Shown: positions 44,164 to 46,327 of the stretch, one piece after another | Layout of the letters: each line of letters starts with the position of its first letter | How positions within the stretch are numbered: position 1 is the stretch's first letter | Assembly: GCA_020853705.1 (NCBI GenBank) | Contig: JADYYK010000214.1 | Location: 1-46,327, forward strand | Length of the DNA: 46,327 nt | Source of the DNA: Deltaproteobacteria bacterium | GTDB taxonomy: Bacteria; Myxococcota_A; Polyangia; Haliangiales; JADYYK01 | Direction: 5' to 3' | The notes under the pieces: model-generated | Databases searched by the model: none | Seen by the model: the letters and a program-made list of their open reading frames with translations, nothing else | What the model was told of the DNA's origin: nothing | Program-made: the position numbers and the translations under genes

Positions 44164-44206
44164 TTCATCATCGCCGCGGCGAGATGATACACCTCGGACC
44201 AGACCC

Positions 44207-44407
44207 ATGCGCCGCGTCGCCTGCATCGCCGTCACCCTGCTGACCCTGGTCGGCTGCTCGCCTGCGAAGGACGCGCCCAAGGAGATCTGCGTCAAGGCGG
44301 GTGAGCAGTGTCGCCTCGACAAGAACGTCCTCGGCGTGTGCGAGTACGCGCCGAAAACCACGACCTGTGCGTCACCGCCGTGCCTGGTGTGCACGGGCCA
44401 GCACTGA
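44207..44407 (+). CDS. Small Cys-rich lipoprotein
   Basis: The 66-residue protein has a lipoprotein signal (MRRVACIAVTLLTLVGC) and, after the lipidated Cys, six further Cys (IC...QC...VC...TC...PC...VC), which suggests a disulfide-knotted secreted domain. It is divergent from the glycine-zipper gene and enclosed by the 57-bp direct repeats. No family recognised. Confidence 0.6.
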   Translation: MRRVACIAVTLLTLVGCSPAKDAPKEICVKAGEQCRLDKNVLGVCEYAPKTTTCASPPCLVCTGQH

Positions 44408-44428
44408 GCGACGCGCGCTACGGACCGG

Positions 44429-44486
44429 GAGAGCATCAGCTCCGGCGCGACGGGGCGTGGCTGGCGACGGCGGAGATCAGCGCCGC
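44429..44486. repeat. Direct repeat, copy 2 (58 bp)
   Basis: See copy 1. This copy includes the last codons and stop of the PH-like membrane protein gene. Confidence 0.85.
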
Positions 44487-45254
44487 GGTGTTGGGCACCC
44501 CGTTGGCGCTGACGTGGGGGCCGGGCTGGTCGGCCTTGCGCACCACGTGCAGGTAGCCCTCGTGGAGGCGTAGAGCGTCGAGGTCCGACCAGGCCACGGT
44601 CACCTTGCCGACGCGAAGCCCCGCGTGATCCAGGCGCAAGCGGCCGAACACCAGCGGCTCCTGCGCCGACAGCCTGCGCGCATAGCCGTTGGCCAGACGC
44701 TCACGCGTGCGCGACTCGGCCAGCCGAAACGCCTCCAGCCAGCCGCGATCCAGCGACGTGAAGCGCACCAGGCTCCCGTCGGCCCCGCTGATGCGCGCCA
44801 CCCCGGCGTGGCCGACCCGCTCCTCGAAGCTGCGCCCCGGGGTCATCATCTGCCCCAGCGCCACCGCCGCGCCGAAGTGCGGCACCCAGCGCGACGAGCG
44901 CACCCACATGCGCAGCTCCTCGATGTCGTCCCAGCGCAGCACGCGCCAGCCGCGCAGACCGCGCCGCGCGATGCCCTGGCTGGTCACCACCACGCGCCGC
45001 ACGTGCTCGCTGATCCAGCCCAGCACCACGGCCAGCGCCGACAGCAGCGCGACGGCGGCCAGGCCGATCCGGAAGCTCACGGGTAGCTCCGGGTTGGCGC
45101 GCTGATCGATGGCCCAGCCCCAGGTCGCCACCACCAGCGGGACGACCCAGATCAGCACCAGCACCCGGATGGTCCAGCGCCGCCGCGTGCTGGCCAGGAC
45201 CTCACCGCCCAGCGGCCCCGCCGCGCCGCGGTCCGCGCCGGCTGCCCCCGCCAC
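44436..45254 (-). CDS. Membrane protein with a PH-like domain
   Basis: The 272-residue protein has two N-terminal membrane helices (RVLVLIWVVPLVVATWGWAI and VALLSALAVVLGWI), followed by a soluble domain of the bacterial PH-like type (VTSQGIARRGLRGWRVLRWDDIEEL). The start is the GTG that overlaps the upstream Sel1 stop (TAGTG), so translation is coupled. The last codons lie in repeat copy 2. Function unknown. Confidence 0.6.
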   Translation of the reverse strand: MAGAAGADRGAAGPLGGEVLASTRRRWTIRVLVLIWVVPLVVATWGWAIDQRANPELPVSFRIGLAAVALLSALAVVLGWISEHVRRVVVTSQGIARRGLRGWRVLRWDDIEELRMWVRSSRWVPHFGAAVALGQMMTPGRSFEERVGHAGVARISGADGSLVRFTSLDRGWLEAFRLAESRTRERLANGYARRLSAQEPLVFGRLRLDHAGLRVGKVTVAWSDLDALRLHEGYLHVVRKADQPGPHVSANGVPNTAALISAVASHAPSRRS

Positions 45255-46327
45255 TACGGGATCTTGGCCAGCAGGTCGCACGCCTTCTGGTGCTTGTTGC
45301 CGGTGCACGCCTTGTCGAGGAGGCGCTTGGCCTTGGGGGTGTCCTGCGACACCGGGCTGACACCCTGCCAGTACAGATCGCCGGCCGCCCAGCACGACTC
45401 GTAGTAGTCCAGCGCGCAGCCCTTCTCGAACCAGAGCACCGCCTCGAACAGGTTCTTGCCGCCAGGCCCCTCGTCGAGCTCCTTGACCCAGCCGCGCACG
45501 TGGCAGCCGCGGCCCTGACCCTTGTCGCAGGCCAGCTCGCCCAGCTCCAGCGCGCGGGCCAGATCCTTGGTCACGCCGCCCTCACCGCGGGTGTAGAGGT
45601 CGCTGAGCGCCGCGCATGAGGCGAAGTAGCCGCCGCTGCAGGCGCGCTCGCCGAGCTCGACCGCCCTGGGCAGATCCTTGGCCACGCCGGTGCCGAGCTC
45701 CAGCATGTCGGCGAAGTAGCCGCAGCCCTTGGGCTCGCCGAGCTCGCACGCCTTCTGGTACAGCGCGACCGCCCGCTTCTCGTCCTTGGGCACGCCGTCA
45801 CCCACCTCGAACTGGTAGCCCCAGCCCAGGCAGCCCAGGCCCTCCTTCAGCTTGCAGGCGGCCTCGTAGATGGTGTTGGCGGACGCCACGTCCTTGGGCG
45901 TGCCGCGGCCGTCGCGCTGCCGATCCGCGGCGTACACGCAGCCGCGCTGCGAACCGGCGCCGCAAGCCAGCCGGTAGTACTTCACCGACTGGGCGTCGTC
46001 CCGCTCGACGCCCTGGCCGCGATCGTAGAGCAGGCCGATCCCCAGACACCCGATGGCGACCTTGCCGTCGCAGGCCTGGGTGTAGACCCGCATGGCCTCG
46101 CTGTCGTTGCGCGTGGCGCCGCGCCCGTCGAGCAGCATGTCGCCGAGGTACGCGCAGCCGAGCAGGTGCTTGCGCTCGCAGCCCGCGCGGAACAGCGCCA
46201 CCGCCCTGGCCAGATCCTGGCTCTGGCCGCCGGTGCCATTTTCGCTGTGGAGGCCCAGGTCGACACACTCCTTGCCAGTCTTGCCCGGGCACGGGTCGAC
46301 CTCGGCCGCCGGCGGCGCGCTGGCGAC
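45254..46327 (-). CDS. Cys-rich Sel1/TPR-like repeat protein (5' end missing)
   Basis: The frame is open to the window edge, so the N terminus (probably a signal peptide) is missing. At least 357 residues remain. Nine repeats of about 36 residues each carry a Cys pair spaced seven to eight residues apart (ACDGKVAIGC, ACELGEPKGC, ACDKGQGRGC), as in Hcp-type Sel1-like proteins with one disulfide per repeat. The protein is probably secreted or periplasmic and acts as a binding scaffold. It overlaps the PH-like gene downstream. Confidence 0.75.
   Translation of the reverse strand, partial: VASAPPAAEVDPCPGKTGKECVDLGLHSENGTGGQSQDLARAVALFRAGCERKHLLGCAYLGDMLLDGRGATRNDSEAMRVYTQACDGKVAIGCLGIGLLYDRGQGVERDDAQSVKYYRLACGAGSQRGCVYAADRQRDGRGTPKDVASANTIYEAACKLKEGLGCLGWGYQFEVGDGVPKDEKRAVALYQKACELGEPKGCGYFADMLELGTGVAKDLPRAVELGERACSGGYFASCAALSDLYTRGEGGVTKDLARALELGELACDKGQGRGCHVRGWVKELDEGPGGKNLFEAVLWFEKGCALDYYESCWAAGDLYWQGVSPVSQDTPKAKRLLDKACTGNKHQKACDLLAKIP

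Overview
The window is a very GC-rich chromosomal segment. Its gene content points to a Myxococcota-type (deltaproteobacterial, Haliangium/Kofleria-like) bacterium. The signs are a Ser/Thr kinase with a membrane tail, many secreted lipoproteins with Asp/Gly/Ser-rich spacers after the lipobox, a DUF4157 (eCIS-core) protein, choice-of-anchor-type repeats, a histone-H1-like tail and a Notum-like esterase. This placement is inferred from gene content only. I saw no rRNA, tRNA, CRISPR array, transposase or prophage.

Layout. 1-129 is the end of an unknown protein. 101-9087 (minus) is one overlapping operon: a BtuF-like protein, a GshB-like ATP-grasp ligase, then six subunits of a membrane hydrogenase-4/Ehr-type complex (HyfB, C, E, F, G, I). 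9116-11505 (plus) has a poly(A) polymerase-family enzyme with a glycine/arginine-rich tail and a SAM methyltransferase. 11636-17672 (plus) has a strong promoter, a structured leader and six tandem paralogous secreted, probably outer-membrane, proteins. 17650-22508 has lgt, a Ser/Thr kinase, a lipoprotein and a pentapeptide-repeat protein. 22527-30546 has leuCD, a divergent fused aconitase-family enzyme, a Uma2-family protein, fumC with a dienoyl-CoA-reductase-like SDR, and an H1-like/TerB-like protein followed by a small unknown. 30682-38715 has a di-haem beta-propeller lipoprotein, a 1192-residue surface lipoprotein (seven Ig-like repeats plus beta-helix), and a divergent protein with two separate HExxH zinc-protease motifs. 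38744-46327 has a repeat-bearing lipoprotein, a ketopantoate-reductase/acetoacetate-decarboxylase pair, a Notum-like esterase, small membrane/lipoproteins around a 57-bp direct repeat, and a truncated cysteine-rich Sel1 protein.

How genes work together. The minus operon should make one proton- or sodium-translocating complex. Every junction inside it from gshB-like to hyfI overlaps by one or four bases, so translation is probably coupled. The six paralogs look like an expanded surface-protein family. leuCD supply leucine synthesis, and the fused hydro-lyase shares their divergent promoter region. Several genes lack a Shine-Dalgarno sequence but have a -10-like hexamer 6-9 nt before the start codon, which suggests leaderless transcripts.

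The best candidates for something undescribed are the six-paralog array with its leader, the double-zincin DUF4157 protein, the Ehr-like complex that keeps its four large-subunit cysteines, and the H1-tail/TerB-like fusion. Family assignments come from reading motifs by eye; no database search was possible.
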